DNA of 64,000 bases, taken from assembly GCA_022457155.1 (NCBI GenBank), contig JAJGOT010000113.1, forward strand, positions 372,001 to 436,000, given 5' to 3'. Positions within the stretch are counted from its first letter, which is position 1. The number at the start of each line of letters is the position of its first letter. The notes under the pieces were generated by a model. The model ran no database searches. It was not told the DNA's origin and was given only the letters and a program-made list of their open reading frames with translations. Source of the stretch: Cladopsammia gracilis (taxonomy: Eukaryota; Cnidaria; Anthozoa; Scleractinia; Dendrophylliidae). Of the stretch, positions 10,481-21,343 are shown piece by piece. The position numbers and the translations under genes were made by a program.

Positions 10481-11771
10481 CCCGGCGTAGCCAATCGATA
10501 AAAATCGGTACCGGTAAAATTCGATAGAAATCAAGTGATTTTTATCGATTGGTAACGTAAATCGGTAGAAATCGATAAAACAATTCGGTGTGTCCAGTCG
10601 ATATTATCGATTTTGTTTGATTTTATCGATTTCTAACGGAAAACGTTCTTTGTTTCTTTTTCGCATAAAAATAGCGGGTACACAATAAACAAAATGTACT
10701 TATTCAATTAAACATGTTTACTTCACCATTTGTAACGTAAAGGAGTTGATTTTCACGTTCACAAGAAACACGAAACGATAAACACGAAACGATAAACAAA
10801 GCAAGGCAAACGATAAATCGATAAATGCAGAAAAAAAGTTTACATTGTCAGCAACATAGAAATAACAAAACAGTCCTTTCAATTTTCTCGTAAAAATCAT
10901 CTCCAGAACTCACGATGCACCTACCAGTTCTGGAAGCAGATGGCCTGTATATTTTGCCTTGTTGGAGACAGGAACTCTGAATTGTGGTAATATGTGCCTT
11001 CGTATTCAACATAACTAGGGTGGGCAGTGTAATTTTTCAAATTTGCAGCTGAGAACTTGTCTTCAACGGAAACATCACGACGAGGACGTTTGTGAGTGCT
11101 TTCATATTCTCCATCATCCCATAGCATGTCCTTATCAGAATTTGATGTCGCTGTTTTGCCAGATAATTCAGTTGCTACATCAGAGTGACATTCACAGATA
11201 AAAGTATAGCTACTTTTAGCTGTGTCGTTTGAGAGTGATAATCCAACACAGGTGTCTCGAAACCGGTTTCCGCAGTTTGGAAAGTCGCATCCAATCCATT
11301 TTGCTGATCTAGGTGGTTGGAAATCCCTTTTTTGGTATTGACATCGTCTTAACTTATACAGGTAGCAATTATTGGGAGCATCATCGTCGACGTCTGTATT
11401 TTCATTTTGTGTGTTTTGTGTCGTAATGGTGGCAGTTGTGACGTCGTGGTCAACCGGCGTAGAGAAAGCCAGTCAAAGTGAAGCTGGGCAGTAAACGTTT
11501 GTTGTGTTTAATAAAAGACAATTCTATTCACTCATTGTCTTTTGATTTTAATAAATAAGGCGATTATAATCGATTTTAAAGGCCAAAATTTTACTCGTCG
11601 AAAATCGATAACAATCGGTGAAAATCAAGAAAAATCGATAAAACAAATGAGTGTAATCGATTTGTAGCGATTGATCCATACAATAGATATCAATCAAATC
11701 AAATTTAACGATTTTTACCGATATATCGATTGATAAATCGGTACCGATTTTTATCGATTGGCTACGCCGGG
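10481..11771. mobile_element. TIR element with CCCGGCGTAGCC ends
   Basis: The first 33 bases (starting CCCGGCGTAGCCAATCGATA) are an exact inverted copy of 11739-11771. Both ends continue into subterminal ATCGAT-rich repeats at 10490-10640 and 11570-11760. No clear target-site duplication was seen. The interior holds a PHD-like open frame on the minus strand but no recognisable transposase, so it is probably a non-autonomous DNA transposon, about 1.29 kb. Confidence 0.75.
10921..11472 (-). CDS. PHD-finger-like protein segment inside a TIR element
   Basis: One frame stays open from just after a TGA (11473-11475) to a TAG at 10921-10923, about 183 codons. It includes WIGCDFPNCGNRFRDTCVGL followed by YTFICECH, with the Cys/His spacing of a PHD-like zinc finger (tryptophan before the first Cys pair, CVGL in the middle). 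An acidic stretch ending in KRPRRD follows, and the end is rich in Tyr and Asn. There is no early Met (first at 11127), so it may be a terminal exon. It could be the C-terminus of a transposon-encoded protein or a captured host exon. Confidence 0.5.
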   Translation of the reverse strand: MAFSTPVDHDVTTATITTQNTQNENTDVDDDAPNNCYLYKLRRCQYQKRDFQPPRSAKWIGCDFPNCGNRFRDTCVGLSLSNDTAKSSYTFICECHSDVATELSGKTATSNSDKDMLWDDGEYESTHKRPRRDVSVEDKFSAANLKNYTAHPSYVEYEGTYYHNSEFLSPTRQNIQAICFQNW

Positions 11772-11944
11772 AAGAAAGAATGTAAGCCATGTCGCCATCC
11801 TGTCAAGAGGATGTTTATTGAATAAAGTTTTACTCTTACAGCATTGTGCGCCTGTGATACTATGGATTAATTATTTTTCTTTTCACCAGTAAAAGATATG
11901 TAACAGATATCAATTACCGGCGCTTTTGGTACCTGCATGGGTAC

Positions 11945-12512
11945 CTATGCCCTAGACTTTCTCAAAATGTCCGCTTTTATAGTGGTTCGTCGCTGACTGG
12001 CGACTCCTTCGCTCGGTTTCATGAGCATGCTTAGTTCATCCGCAGTGTTCACTACACTTCTATCGACTATAAGTATATCCACCACAGGGGTGAGAGCCTT
12101 AGGTGGGAATTTTGAATGAAGGCAGTGCCACATAGCTCGATAACCCCTCATACAACCTGGCCCATCTAATTCTTGTTGGATAGCCTGCTGTAAATCCTCA
12201 TCGTCGGTATTCATATCCCTTCTTCTCAGTCCATACTCTCGAAGTCTGATGTGAAAGGTCCGCATATATAGACATTACAATTGCGTGGTACTTCTTTAAA
12301 ATGACCGAGCAATGAAATCTACGCTCGAAATAATAACGCATGAGAGCCTCCTCTTTATCGACAACTGCTCCACATCTGGAACAAAACACAAACGTGGTCT
12401 CAAGCTCTTCTGAGCAATACAAGCACTCCAGAAAACCATCCGTCTTCTTCGCACTGCAGTTAACCTTTACTAGGCGCGTTGCGTCAGCGGTTGACAAATG
12501 TTGGGTTCGCAC
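11945..12512 (-). pseudogene. Integrase-type (rve-like) transposase, N-terminal half, frameshifted
   Basis: The start frame (12512-12198) gives a zinc ribbon: CLYCSEELETTFVFCSRCG (two CxxC pairs), then FERRFHCSVILKKYHAIVMS. The protein then shifts frame near 12265 to RTFHIRLREYGLRRRD and ELDGPGCMRGYRAMWHCL. The RTL-RL-YGLRRR and GPGC-GYR-MW blocks are typical of a cnidarian and fish multicopy family with an integrase catalytic core. That core, expected downstream, is missing: the frame ends at 11945. I infer a truncated, dead transposase gene. Confidence 0.6.
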
Positions 12513-12543
12513 GTTGTATAACTGTCATGAATTATATCACTTC

Positions 12544-12680
12544 TGTGTTGTGTTTAGTGAATTTTGATTTGTGTTAAACGAATTCGTTGTTGTGTTTAGT
12601 GAATGTTGATTTGTGTTTAACAAATTCGTTGTTGTGTTTAGTGAATTTTGATTTGTGTTTAACGAATTTGTTGTTGTGTT
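12544..12680. repeat. Three-copy 42-base tandem repeat
   Basis: Unit GTTGTGTTTAGTGAATTTTG plus GATTTGTGTTTAACGAATTC, repeated three times with a few substitutions. The minus-strand ORF across it, rich in Asn-Thr-Leu repeats, is only a translation of the repeat. Confidence 0.8.
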
Positions 12681-13484
12681 TTGCAGATATGGGCCACCGT
12701 ACGTTTTTACAAAAAATCTAAAAATATATTTCAGGTCATATAATCTAAATATTGAATCTTTTTTGTTTAATTTTTGAGGTGAGAGAACGTTCAAGCCATA
12801 TGATTTAGCATGGGTATTTCACTGTATGCATTTTCCTTTCCATATTTGATTCAACCCAAAACACGAATTCTCTTTACTGGTCCCCGTACATTTCGTATAA
12901 CACAAATTAGGAGAAATTGTTAAAGGATCAAGAGAACTCATCTTGGATGATTATTATCTTAATTCTTATCGTCTTTGTACTTAATAATACATTTATACTC
13001 CAATGTGATCACTACCATGGCCACGGCTCAAAGGGTTAATTCAAAATGCACATATCCTATAGCCCGGACAGTATCTCCTTCGTCGCGAACTAAGCACATT
13101 TTCCCTGATGATAATAACATCTCTGTTCCTTTGTTCAGAGTTCAGAGCAACCCTTGTCTCTGCATGTGGGCGCTACTACAAATACGTTTAATAGTAAAAC
13201 CCCAACATGAGACAGATTGTAGTCAGCGTTTAAGTAAGAAAGATGTATGATGTAACGAGCGTCGCACAATTAATACAGTTATGTAGCAAAGACCGCTACT
13301 CAATATTTTAAATATAGAAACAAATTATCGTCACCATTTTTGACAAATGAATCACTGTATTAGAATAACGTAAAAAACTACAGGAAAAAAAAGCAAAACC
13401 GAAAGCAAAAGAACGAAACAAAACGCACTTTACACGGATTCATACCAGGACCGTTCGAGCGCGAAACCACACACTACGATCTTT
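12681..13484. other. No gene seen
   Basis: Only short ORFs, including 12975-13250, with no recognisable motif. Confidence 0.35.
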
Positions 13485-13580
13485 GGCTTGGCATTTCCTA
13501 ACAAAGATCGAATATTCTTAAGAGGCTTAAATAATTCTTTCCGTGAAAACTCTATGAACATTTCTGACTGCCGGGCATTT
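13485..13580. repeat. Direct repeat copy 1 (GGCATTTCC / CTGACTGYCGGGCATTT)
   Basis: Diverged partner of 13722-13815; both contain GGCATTTCC, AGATCGAATA and TTTCTGACTG(C/T)CGGGCATTT in the same order. The source is unknown. Confidence 0.55.
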
Positions 13581-13721
13581 TAATTTTCCATTTGAAACCG
13601 TTCCCGTGCTTCTGGCCACTGATTTTGTAAGTGTCGAGAACATAGCGATTTTATAGCGTTTCAAAGTATGCACAAGCTCGGAAAATTCGTCATCTACAAA
13701 AACAAAATAATTTCTTTGAAT

Positions 13722-13815
13722 CCTTTGGCATTTCCAAACAGAGATCGAATACTTATGTAGGTTTAAGTGAGGCTTTCCGGGAAAATTCTGTAAGAATTTC
13801 TGACTGTCGGGCATT
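13722..13815. repeat. Direct repeat copy 2
   Basis: Second copy of the repeat at 13485-13580, about 235 bases downstream. Confidence 0.55.
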
Positions 13816-14725
13816 TACCCTCTATTGCGAATTTTTATTGCAGCTTTGAATCAATGATGGGCTAGTTTACAGAATTTTTACATATGCATATGTCTGCGAG
13901 TGAATGAGAATGTTTTGCTGTGATTCAAATAAAAAACTGATACAACAATGCACGATTTTTAATTTAAACACCGCGTCATCTGTTCCATTTCTGCTTCCTA
14001 AAGGCACAAAGGTGAATTCCTTTTTATACTCCTATTATTTAAGAAAGAAAGTAAGGGGATCGTGTACATGATTCACGACTACTCCAGTTTCGTGGTTTCT
14101 TGTGTACAACAATTCATTGCAAAGGATAGCATCTGATTAAAAGACCACGAACTGTCATCCTTATAATATTTTCCCTACTTTAACAAGGTTATTTTTCAAG
14201 GAAAATGCAGGTTTGCTATCATAAACTTAATGTTAAGTTTTACGTATGACAGCAACGTTGGATACAGTTCACGGGTTTTATTATTATAAAATACGTTAGA
14301 ACATTAAAAAACACGCGAACAATAACTGGCCGGTGTCATTCGCGATGAGATGACAACGAAACTGAAGAAAAAGAAGAAAGGATGGTACAGAACAAAGTAG
14401 TTTAATTGGTTCGCACCTTTTTGGATATTTTTAACTATCTTTATCCTTTTGCTTACTATTTCACTTCTTGTAGAGCAGGTTAAAAAACTCAGCTAGTAGT
14501 GAATTATCTAAATTTTATAATGAAAGATTTCGAGGAATGTGAAAACAATGAGTTTTAAAATTTTTAAAGGAAATATTTACAGAATTTCCAAGTATATAAG
14601 TATTTGAAATCAAAGATGAAATGTTATCTTTTTACAATGTTCATTAGTTACCTATTTACTTGTTAAATAGCTACTTAATTTACTCTTTATTCTGAAAAGC
14701 CCTTTTGGGACGAATAAAGTATATA
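13816..14725. other. No gene; LINE tail near the end
   Basis: No coding motif. The last 80 bases (GGGACGAATAAAGTATATATGG) resemble a LINE 3' end with AATAAA and lead into the TGGA microsatellite. Confidence 0.35.
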
Positions 14726-14769
14726 TGGATGGATGGATGGATGGGTGGATGGATGGATGGATGGATGGG
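14726..14769 (+). repeat. TGGA tetranucleotide microsatellite
   Basis: About eleven TGGA units, with two TGGG variants. The same repeat resumes at 15702-15730 after the LINE, so the LINE lies inside the array. Confidence 0.85.
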
Positions 14770-15505
14770 TAAACTTACCCTTAATGTTTTGAAAACTGAA
14801 TACATGTTGGTTGGATCAATGCAAAGAATAGCGACTCTTACACAAGGACTTAATATCTCCATAAATGGAATTTCCTTAAAACAAGTTAGCAGCTGTAAGT
14901 GTCTTGGTATCGAAATTGATGAATTTTTAACATGGGATACCCATATCAACAGCGTTTCAAAAAAAGTATCATCTGGTATTGGAATCCTAAGAAGAATAAA
15001 ACCTTTTGTACCCACCGCTAATTTGATTAACATCTATAGCTCAATTGTTGAGCCGTATTTTGATTATTGTAGTATTGTGTGGGACAACATTAGCGAGCAC
15101 CTCACCAGTAGGTTGCAAAAACTACAAAATCGTGCTGCACGGGTTATATCCGGTGCCGAGTTCAGGACTTCAATAGATGTATTATTAAGTAGCTTAGGTT
15201 GGACTAGCCTTAAAGAAAGAAGAAATAAGCAAAAAGCGCTTATGATGTTTAAAATTATAAATGGCATGGCACCAGCCTATTTACAGAATATTTTTACGAA
15301 TAACATCGGGCGTTCGACTTATAATCTAAGGACTTCTAGTTACAATCTAGCTTTACCGGTAGCTAAAACTGATTACTACCGAAAAAGCTTTGCATACACC
15401 GGAGCGAAAGTTTGGAATTTATTACCAGAAGAGATAAAATCTGAAAAGTCCGCGAGTGCATTCAAAAACAAACTAGCATCTCTCAATCTCCCTATTGAAT
15501 TTTAG
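14770..15505 (+). pseudogene. CR1/L2-type LINE reverse transcriptase, C-terminal part (5'-truncated)
   Basis: An open frame of about 245 codons gives the end of the reverse transcriptase: a YLGI-like CKCLGIEIDEFLTWDTHI, SIVEPYFDYCSIVWDNI, LQKLQNRAARVISGA and ALMMFKIINGMAPAYL. These are the standard C-terminal motifs of CR1/L2/Jockey-group LINEs. The endonuclease and palm motifs are missing, as in 5'-truncated insertions. The frame has no stops, so the insertion is fairly young. The ATG at 14705 is in flanking sequence. A short UTR and TCTAT repeats end the element near 15701. Confidence 0.8.
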
Positions 15506-15701
15506 TATTTTTCCGAATTATTGCTCTGTTTTAACCGAAATACTTATTTTATTCATAGTTAATATACTGATGTAAAATATTGTAATTAGTATATGTAGTT
15601 ATATATTTTCACGGCTTTTGTGAAAAACAAAAGTGCAATTATTTGTTATTTTTGACAAAGTCACCGTGGGTAAATAAAGTTTTTCTATTCTATCTATTCT
15701 A
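15506..15701 (+). mobile_element. LINE 3' UTR with TTCTATTCTA tail
   Basis: After the stop, about 190 bases include AATAAAG near 15674 and end in TTCTATTCTATCTATTCTA, a simple-repeat tail typical of CR1/L2-like LINEs. It belongs to the fragment at 14770. Confidence 0.7.
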
Positions 15702-15841
15702 TGGGTGGGTGGATGGATGGATGGATGGATACGCTTTTCATTCAACTAATTTACATTTGTTTTTCACGTCACAAAATTTCCACCAATGGCGGAGCTCCTC
15801 CTACTATATAAAACCACACGCTACCCACAATCCCTTGATTC

Positions 15842-15875
15842 GCTCCGACGAAGAGCTAGCGCTCGAAACGTCAGC
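15842..15875 (+). ncRNA. Degenerate hammerhead-like motif (Penelope-type relic)
   Basis: GCT (15842-15844) pairs with AGC (15873-15875). The core reads CCGACGA where CTGANGA is expected (U4 changed to C), then an extra A, stem II GAGC/GCTC with loop TAGC, GAAA at 15865-15868, and CGTC before AGC. The architecture matches the motif at 9409. The core change should impair cleavage. The following TACGGTGGCTAATTTACC and TCGACTCAGTCGATAAAACC stretch, to about 15935, is probably the rest of the element end. Confidence 0.5.
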
Positions 15876-15959
15876 TTTCTCGAATCTTTTTACGGTGGCT
15901 AATTTACCTTATCGACTCAGTCGATAAAACCAAATTCTTGTATTGGTAGATAACTAAGC

Positions 15960-18049
15960 ACCACATTATTCTTATTTACAGTGGTACGTGCCGATATGGA
16001 GAGTTTGGATAAAGTCTGCTCACTGCTTCGAGGGCAGCAAAATTAATAGTGCCAGAGATCTCGAAGAAACAGCCTGTGATATTAAGTTATCTCTGGACCT
16101 AATTTTGTAATAAGCATCTATTTTACTGCAAATCAACAGACGTCACAAGATTATTTTTCCCTTCTCCAAAACAACTATGCTTCAGTCGAACAAAAATATC
16201 TCTCTTCCTTCTCATCCCTAAAATCGGCTAATAGGATCCCACAAATTATATCTTAATAAATTATTAACTTTGTCTAAAGTTATTTGAATAGAATTAAATA
16301 CCGCCATTCCTATTCACAAGCTTTACGCCAGGGAATAATTTTACAGCATAAAGTTCCAAGGGGACGTCGGGGCTGGAAATGTAACACTATTGGGGGGGGG
16401 GGGGGGGTGTTAACCAATTACCATCGAGATATTCCCAGTCAAAAGCAATTGTTTTTTGCATTGTAAAGATTGTAACGTAGATCAGCCATTAGATTACAAA
16501 TCCCACAAAGTGTTAAATCAAATCTATATAATACAAATGAATTCTTTGGAGCAGAGGAAAACGATTTGTTCGACTGAGTTTCGTTTCGTTTCGTTTCTCA
16601 AAATACCGTAAGCCTTTTTGCACTCTGAATCTACTTCGCAGACGGTCACCTAATACCATGTATGCTAACCCGGTCGACAATTGACTAAACAGAGAACTAT
16701 AATAAATCAACATTTAAACACTTAAAATTGACCGACCTTTCCGATCTTTTCGACCGTTTTGAGCTATACGCTGTGACCTTTCAGGCGACCAGGATTGGGA
16801 ACGTGACCTGGAAATAATGCAATTTTGATAACGTATGAACTGTAGTGAACAGCAGATAATTAAACAAGAATCGAATGTCAGTTACGATATCAAACTTGAA
16901 TTCAACGTACCGTCTGTCGCGATCTCTCTTTTTTTTTCCCCATTTGTGAATTACTGTTCGATTACCGTGTAACACTCTTCGACACACTAAAAACACTCCG
17001 AGACGTTACTCGAGGCACACAATCGGTCATAAAGAGACGAACCAGACACTGATGACATAAACACAATGGACATAAAAAGCACGCACCAATCAGGAAAAAA
17101 TTACGAAATCGACTACGGAAGGACTAGAATCTGAGACTGGATGGCACTGAAAGGTCAGACATCAAAGATTTGATTTTGACAATGATTGCAAGTTTCGATC
17201 GCGTGATCTCTATCGCTTCTTTACGCGATTCTTTCTTTGTATAATTCATTATTCCCGATTAAACCCTAGTTATTCATTATTCATTTTCTTTTAAGCCGTT
17301 ATTCCTTATTCATTTTCTTTTTTAAGCCGTTATTCATTATTCATTATTCCGCTTCAACCCCCGATTCATTTGCAACGAAATGATTTCATATCATTCCCCA
17401 AGACCTTTACTTATGGGAGCAACTTATGAAGTCCACCTTAGAACTGAAACTCGAACTCAATAAATCACTAGCTCCGTGTGATTTACCAAACAGATTATAA
17501 CATCTAGCTGTTCGATGCAGTGACGCCATGATGAAACAGCTCGACAACAGAATAAACTAAAGAGTTAAAAATAACCTCAAGTAATGATTCCAATATAGAC
17601 ACAGCATGTTCATTCTTGGATCTTAGACTACACCTACAAAACCACTTTCTTACAAGCCTTGCATGCCATAGACTATTTAAAGTATATTAAAAATAGGCAC
17701 CAAATCACGGCCTAAGAAATTTACTAACCTCAGTAACATTCCAAAACGTTATCAAAAACTTCAGCAGATTTCTTCCTATCTTGCAACACGAACCTGAGCC
17801 AAAGAAACCTTAATATACTAGGCCAGGAGATCAGAGCTAGTGCAACGAAGGCATAGAGAAATAAACTAATTATAATTGCTATTGTCAGCATGAAACCTTG
17901 CTGAAATTTTCCCAAAGATAAAAGGGCCAATATCATAAGAAAAGTAGTTAAATAATTGTGACATGTAACATATTCCTAGTGGTGATATTCTTAAGGCTTC
18001 TTATTCTATTCTAGAAATATATCTAATTAACTGTATCAGAGTACAAAGT
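15960..18049. other. No supported gene
   Basis: About 2 kb of AT-rich DNA. It contains a G-run at 16393-16407, a diverged inverted pair (GTGACCTTTCAGGCGACCAG near 16774, matched inversely near 17140) and TTCATTATTC-type simple repeats at 17240-17350. Short ORFs carry no recognised domain. Confidence 0.4.
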
Positions 18050-19081
18050 CATAGGAGTGCTCAACCCATCTCGCAGCTTGTTCCCTTTCGGTTTTTATCA
18101 ATTATCCCTGCTTATCTTTAACTGGCTTAGTGTAAGTGTTGCTTTGACCACTTAGCTGTTTTGTGATCTTGTTGTATACGATACTCAGTTCTCCCTTAGG
18201 TGCAGCTGCCTCTGCTTCACTTGCCAATTCCTCAGCAAAGGCTCTCTTGTTTGGACTTGTAATCTTCCTTTGCACGTTCAGTCTGTCTGGCGAACTTTCG
18301 ATTTTCCTCCATGTCTCAGGTGTTATCTGTTGCTTATCTCTCTTCATTCTAAAGACTAGGACACTCTCCACTTTTTCTTTGTACACTTTCGTGATGTTGT
18401 CCCACGTTGTTTCACTAATGTCCTGGTCTTCTCCATCTGCATCTTCACTTTCAAGTGCACTGGAGCGAAGTTCTAAGTTAGATGGTAAACTCTCTTTTGA
18501 CCACTGGTGCACGAAGCTTGTTGATCACTTTGTCGAACACTTTGCGCCGCTGTTTGGTGGTTGCTGTTGCTCGCAGTTTCAGCCTAACCTTGGCTATTGC
18601 CAGATGGAGGTCGCTGTCGACATCTACCCCACGGTGGACTTTGATATCTTGAAGAGATCGCTGTCATTTCTTGTTGACGATAACGTGGTCAATCTGGTCG
18701 ACACTATGTCCACCTGGAGATCTCCAACTCAGTTTGTGGATGTCTCTGTGGGGGAAGATAGTAACACCTATCTTACAGCTGTTGTTAAGGCAAAATTCGA
18801 CAAAACTCTCTCCATTGTTGTTGATGATTCCATAACCATGCCTCCCCATTGCATCCTCGCTCCCAATGTTATCACTTCCAACGTTAGCATTCAAATCTCC
18901 GGTTATCAGTAGCATGTCGTGTTGTGGGACTTTAGAGAATGCATGTTGCAGTTGCTCGTATCAGTCGTCCTTGTCCTCCCCCTCCGCCTCGTTGGTAGGG
19001 GCGTAGCACTGCAGTATGGTCAGTCTGCAGTAATGGGATTCAAACCTTGCCCTAATTAGTCTATCACTGATGGGTTCCCAT

Positions 19082-20180
19082 TAGGCTCGATTTCCACCGC
19101 TTTCTCGCGACCGATCTGTGAGCCTCCCCAGGAAGAACGGCTGGACGCGTGGGCCACCGATCGTGTCCGTGACATAAATTCAAAATTTAATTTATGCGTC
19201 GCTACTGGTCACCGGATATGTCAAACACACGTGATGTAGCGCCAGATCTTGTCAATATGGGTGCTTACCATTTAGCCAAAAAAAACCCGGAAATTTCGGT
19301 TCAAAGTCAAATGGTTCAGACAATTTCCGGAAAATCCGTTCGGAAATTGTGGAGTACCTCCAGAGGTAGTCCTGTTTTTCCGTTTCTGAATGGAACGTTG
19401 GAAATTACCTTACCATTTGAATTTAGAAAAATTTCAGTCGAGTTAACGGTCTGGGTACCATGATGGGTAAATGGAATATTAAATTGGTAAGGGCAATCTC
19501 GTCGGTTGGTCGGTAAATTTGGAAAATCGCTTACCATTATGTAACGGTAACCCCAACCGGTTTTTTTCCTACAAATGGTAAGCACCCAATGAGGCACAAT
19601 CTCTCTTCAAAGACTTCACTCGACAACATCTTCCTAAATCAATGAGAACGCAAAAATGACTCCGGTGATCCAAAGAGGATCTCGCAGTCTCCCCTTTCAA
19701 CGGATTTTTTCGCCTCCTCGTCCTTTTGATCTTCACCAATAAACTCGGGATCAATGCGTATTGATTTGAGTAATTTTATTTGATCTTCCATTAGCGAAGT
19801 CACGGGTGACATAACGACAGCAATGGACTTAAAACTCGTCTCTTTTACAATATCGAAAATCTTTATCGGTGCGGATTGGAAAATAAGGGACTTTTCCTGA
19901 TCCCGTAGGTTGAATAACGAACAAATCTTCACAGTCAACCAGCTTTTCCAGCGTTGTCCGTTGTAAAACTTTAAAAGTTTCAAGTTTAAATCTCTTTACA
20001 ACGCGATCGCACTCCTTCGCATCCGCCATTTTGAAATCATGCTCTAGAAAAATAATTTATTCGCCCGCTCGATTTGAGCAGGCAAGCTTCTGATTAACAA
20101 TAACAAGTTCACGCGTCCAGCCGTCTTTTCGTGGAGGAGCGCGAGCTCGTTTCCAGAACAGCGGCTGGTAGTCGAGCCTA
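19082..20180. mobile_element. 1.1-kb TIR element with 9-bp target duplication carrying a RecQ-like fragment
   Basis: The ends are TAGGCTCGA (19082) and TCGAGCCTA (20180), with imperfect inverted pairing continuing about 70 bases to CGGCTGGACGCGTG on both sides. The flanks repeat GGTTCCCAT at 19073-19081 and 20181-20189. The LINE reading frame is restored when the element is removed, so the borders are firm. A 9-base duplication points to a Mutator-like element, but no transposase is present. The interior holds a helicase fragment on the minus strand. Confidence 0.8.
19639..20029 (-). pseudogene. RecQ-like helicase fragment, frameshifted
   Basis: The first frame gives EDLFVIQPTGSGK (Q and Walker A region). 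After a one-base frame change in an A-run near 19898 the second frame continues SLIFQSAP, IAVVMSPVTSLMEDQIKLL (motif Ia) and FIGEDQKDEEAKKSVERGDC with LFGSPESFL. These are helicase motifs I-Ib of RecQ/WRN-like enzymes. The DEAH box and the second helicase domain are absent. It is a captured or residual fragment inside a TIR element and is not expected to be active. Confidence 0.75.
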
Positions 20181-20690
20181 GGTTCCCATTCCATAAGAGA
20201 TTTGGCTGTTTGTTTGTTTGCAATGGGGGCTACGCCACTGGAGTGTGCATCGTCTTTTTAAGAGAGAATAATAGTTGAGCCATCGCTTGTCACCTTACGT
20301 CCTGAACCAGTCAGCACTTGCTCACACCGATGATGTCCAGTTTATAGTTCTGCATTTCCTTGATGACATGTGCTGTCTACGACGTTTCGAACATGGTGCG
20401 GACATTCCATGTTCCAGGACGGATCGTAATTTGGGATCCTAGAAAACTCTTGTTCAAGCTCCCGACTTAATGTAGTTTGTGTTGTTGCAGTTTCTGTAAC
20501 AGGATGTTGTTTTCCGGTGTGGAGTTGTTAGCCCCACGTCCAACCCCCAACCTGGAGGACCAGGTGCTGCTTTTCGTCTGACCTCTCCCCTGCAACCTGC
20601 CCGGCTTGGTTGAACCTGCCGGGTACTTCAGTCTCCGCTGGTATTGCTCACAGGGTCCTTGAGGCACACAAGCCCCCCCGATCCCCCCAC

Positions 20691-21343
20691 CTCGTCAAGG
20701 TAGTAGCACAGGGAAGAAAAGGAGTCTGGTTAGCTAATTTTGTCTATCCGTATCTACGAGCGTAAACTGTTCAATTCATAAGAAAATATTATTCAGAAAA
20801 AAACCTTCTTTAGGGAAACAAAGTCACTTGGGAATTTGCGATTGACAGGCTGAACACTTCTTCATATCACTTTATAGCCTCGCTGCGGGTTTAAGGCATT
20901 CGCTGTCAGTCGCGCTTCAAGGAAAATTGAAACAATCAAAAAACGAAATCAGATCTTGCTCAAACGAAATTTATGACTAAAGAAAAAACAAAGAAGTGTG
21001 CAATGCAGTATCATACACTTCACGCTTCTCCTGTTGTTTAAACTGGTGAATCGTACAAAAAAGGCTGACCAATTGATGCAAATGGCAATTTAGTGCAACC
21101 AAAACAAATTCTCCTACCTTCGCTCCACTTATTTTGCAGGATAAGTTTAGTTTTCTGATGCCATTTATAGTTTCTACTTAGCCACTTCATAGTATTCAAC
21201 TTAAACACAAATACATTCGTTCATTTCAGAAAAAAAAATGCAAAATTAAGTATACGACCTATGTACTATGCCATCGCAACGCTCAAACATATACTGGAAA
21301 TTTAAATTTCTATTTACTTTTTAGCTTCTACAAAAAAACTGTC
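20691..21343. other. Upstream region of the TPR-CHAT gene
   Basis: No gene seen. A pyrimidine tract ending TTTTTAG at 21317-21323 could be a splice acceptor just before the TPR-CHAT start codon. The frame is open upstream of the ATG as well. The promoter cannot be placed. Confidence 0.4.

Larger units (their letters stand above)
18050..20690 (-). pseudogene. RTE-like LINE (endonuclease and linker), split by a transposon insertion
   Basis: On the minus strand the pieces run: an N-terminal segment (20667-20467), TWNVRTMFETS and YKLDIIGVSKC of the endonuclease start (about 20430-20330), WEPISDRLIRARFESHYCRL (19078-19020), LLITGDLNANVGSDN and WRSPGGHSVDQIDHVIVNKK (18915-18664), and the linker 18512-18102 ending PVKDKQG. 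These are motifs of apurinic-type endonucleases in RTE-like LINEs, annotated in animals as craniofacial development protein 2-like. Several stops occur. The reverse transcriptase is absent, so the element is truncated. The TIR element 19082-20180 interrupts it; removing that element and one 9-base duplication joins SLME to WEPISDRL in frame. Confidence 0.75.

Noticed and set aside
18163..18912. 249-codon plus-strand ORF
   Set aside because: It is the antisense of the LINE endonuclease and linker, which has recognisable motifs on the minus strand.
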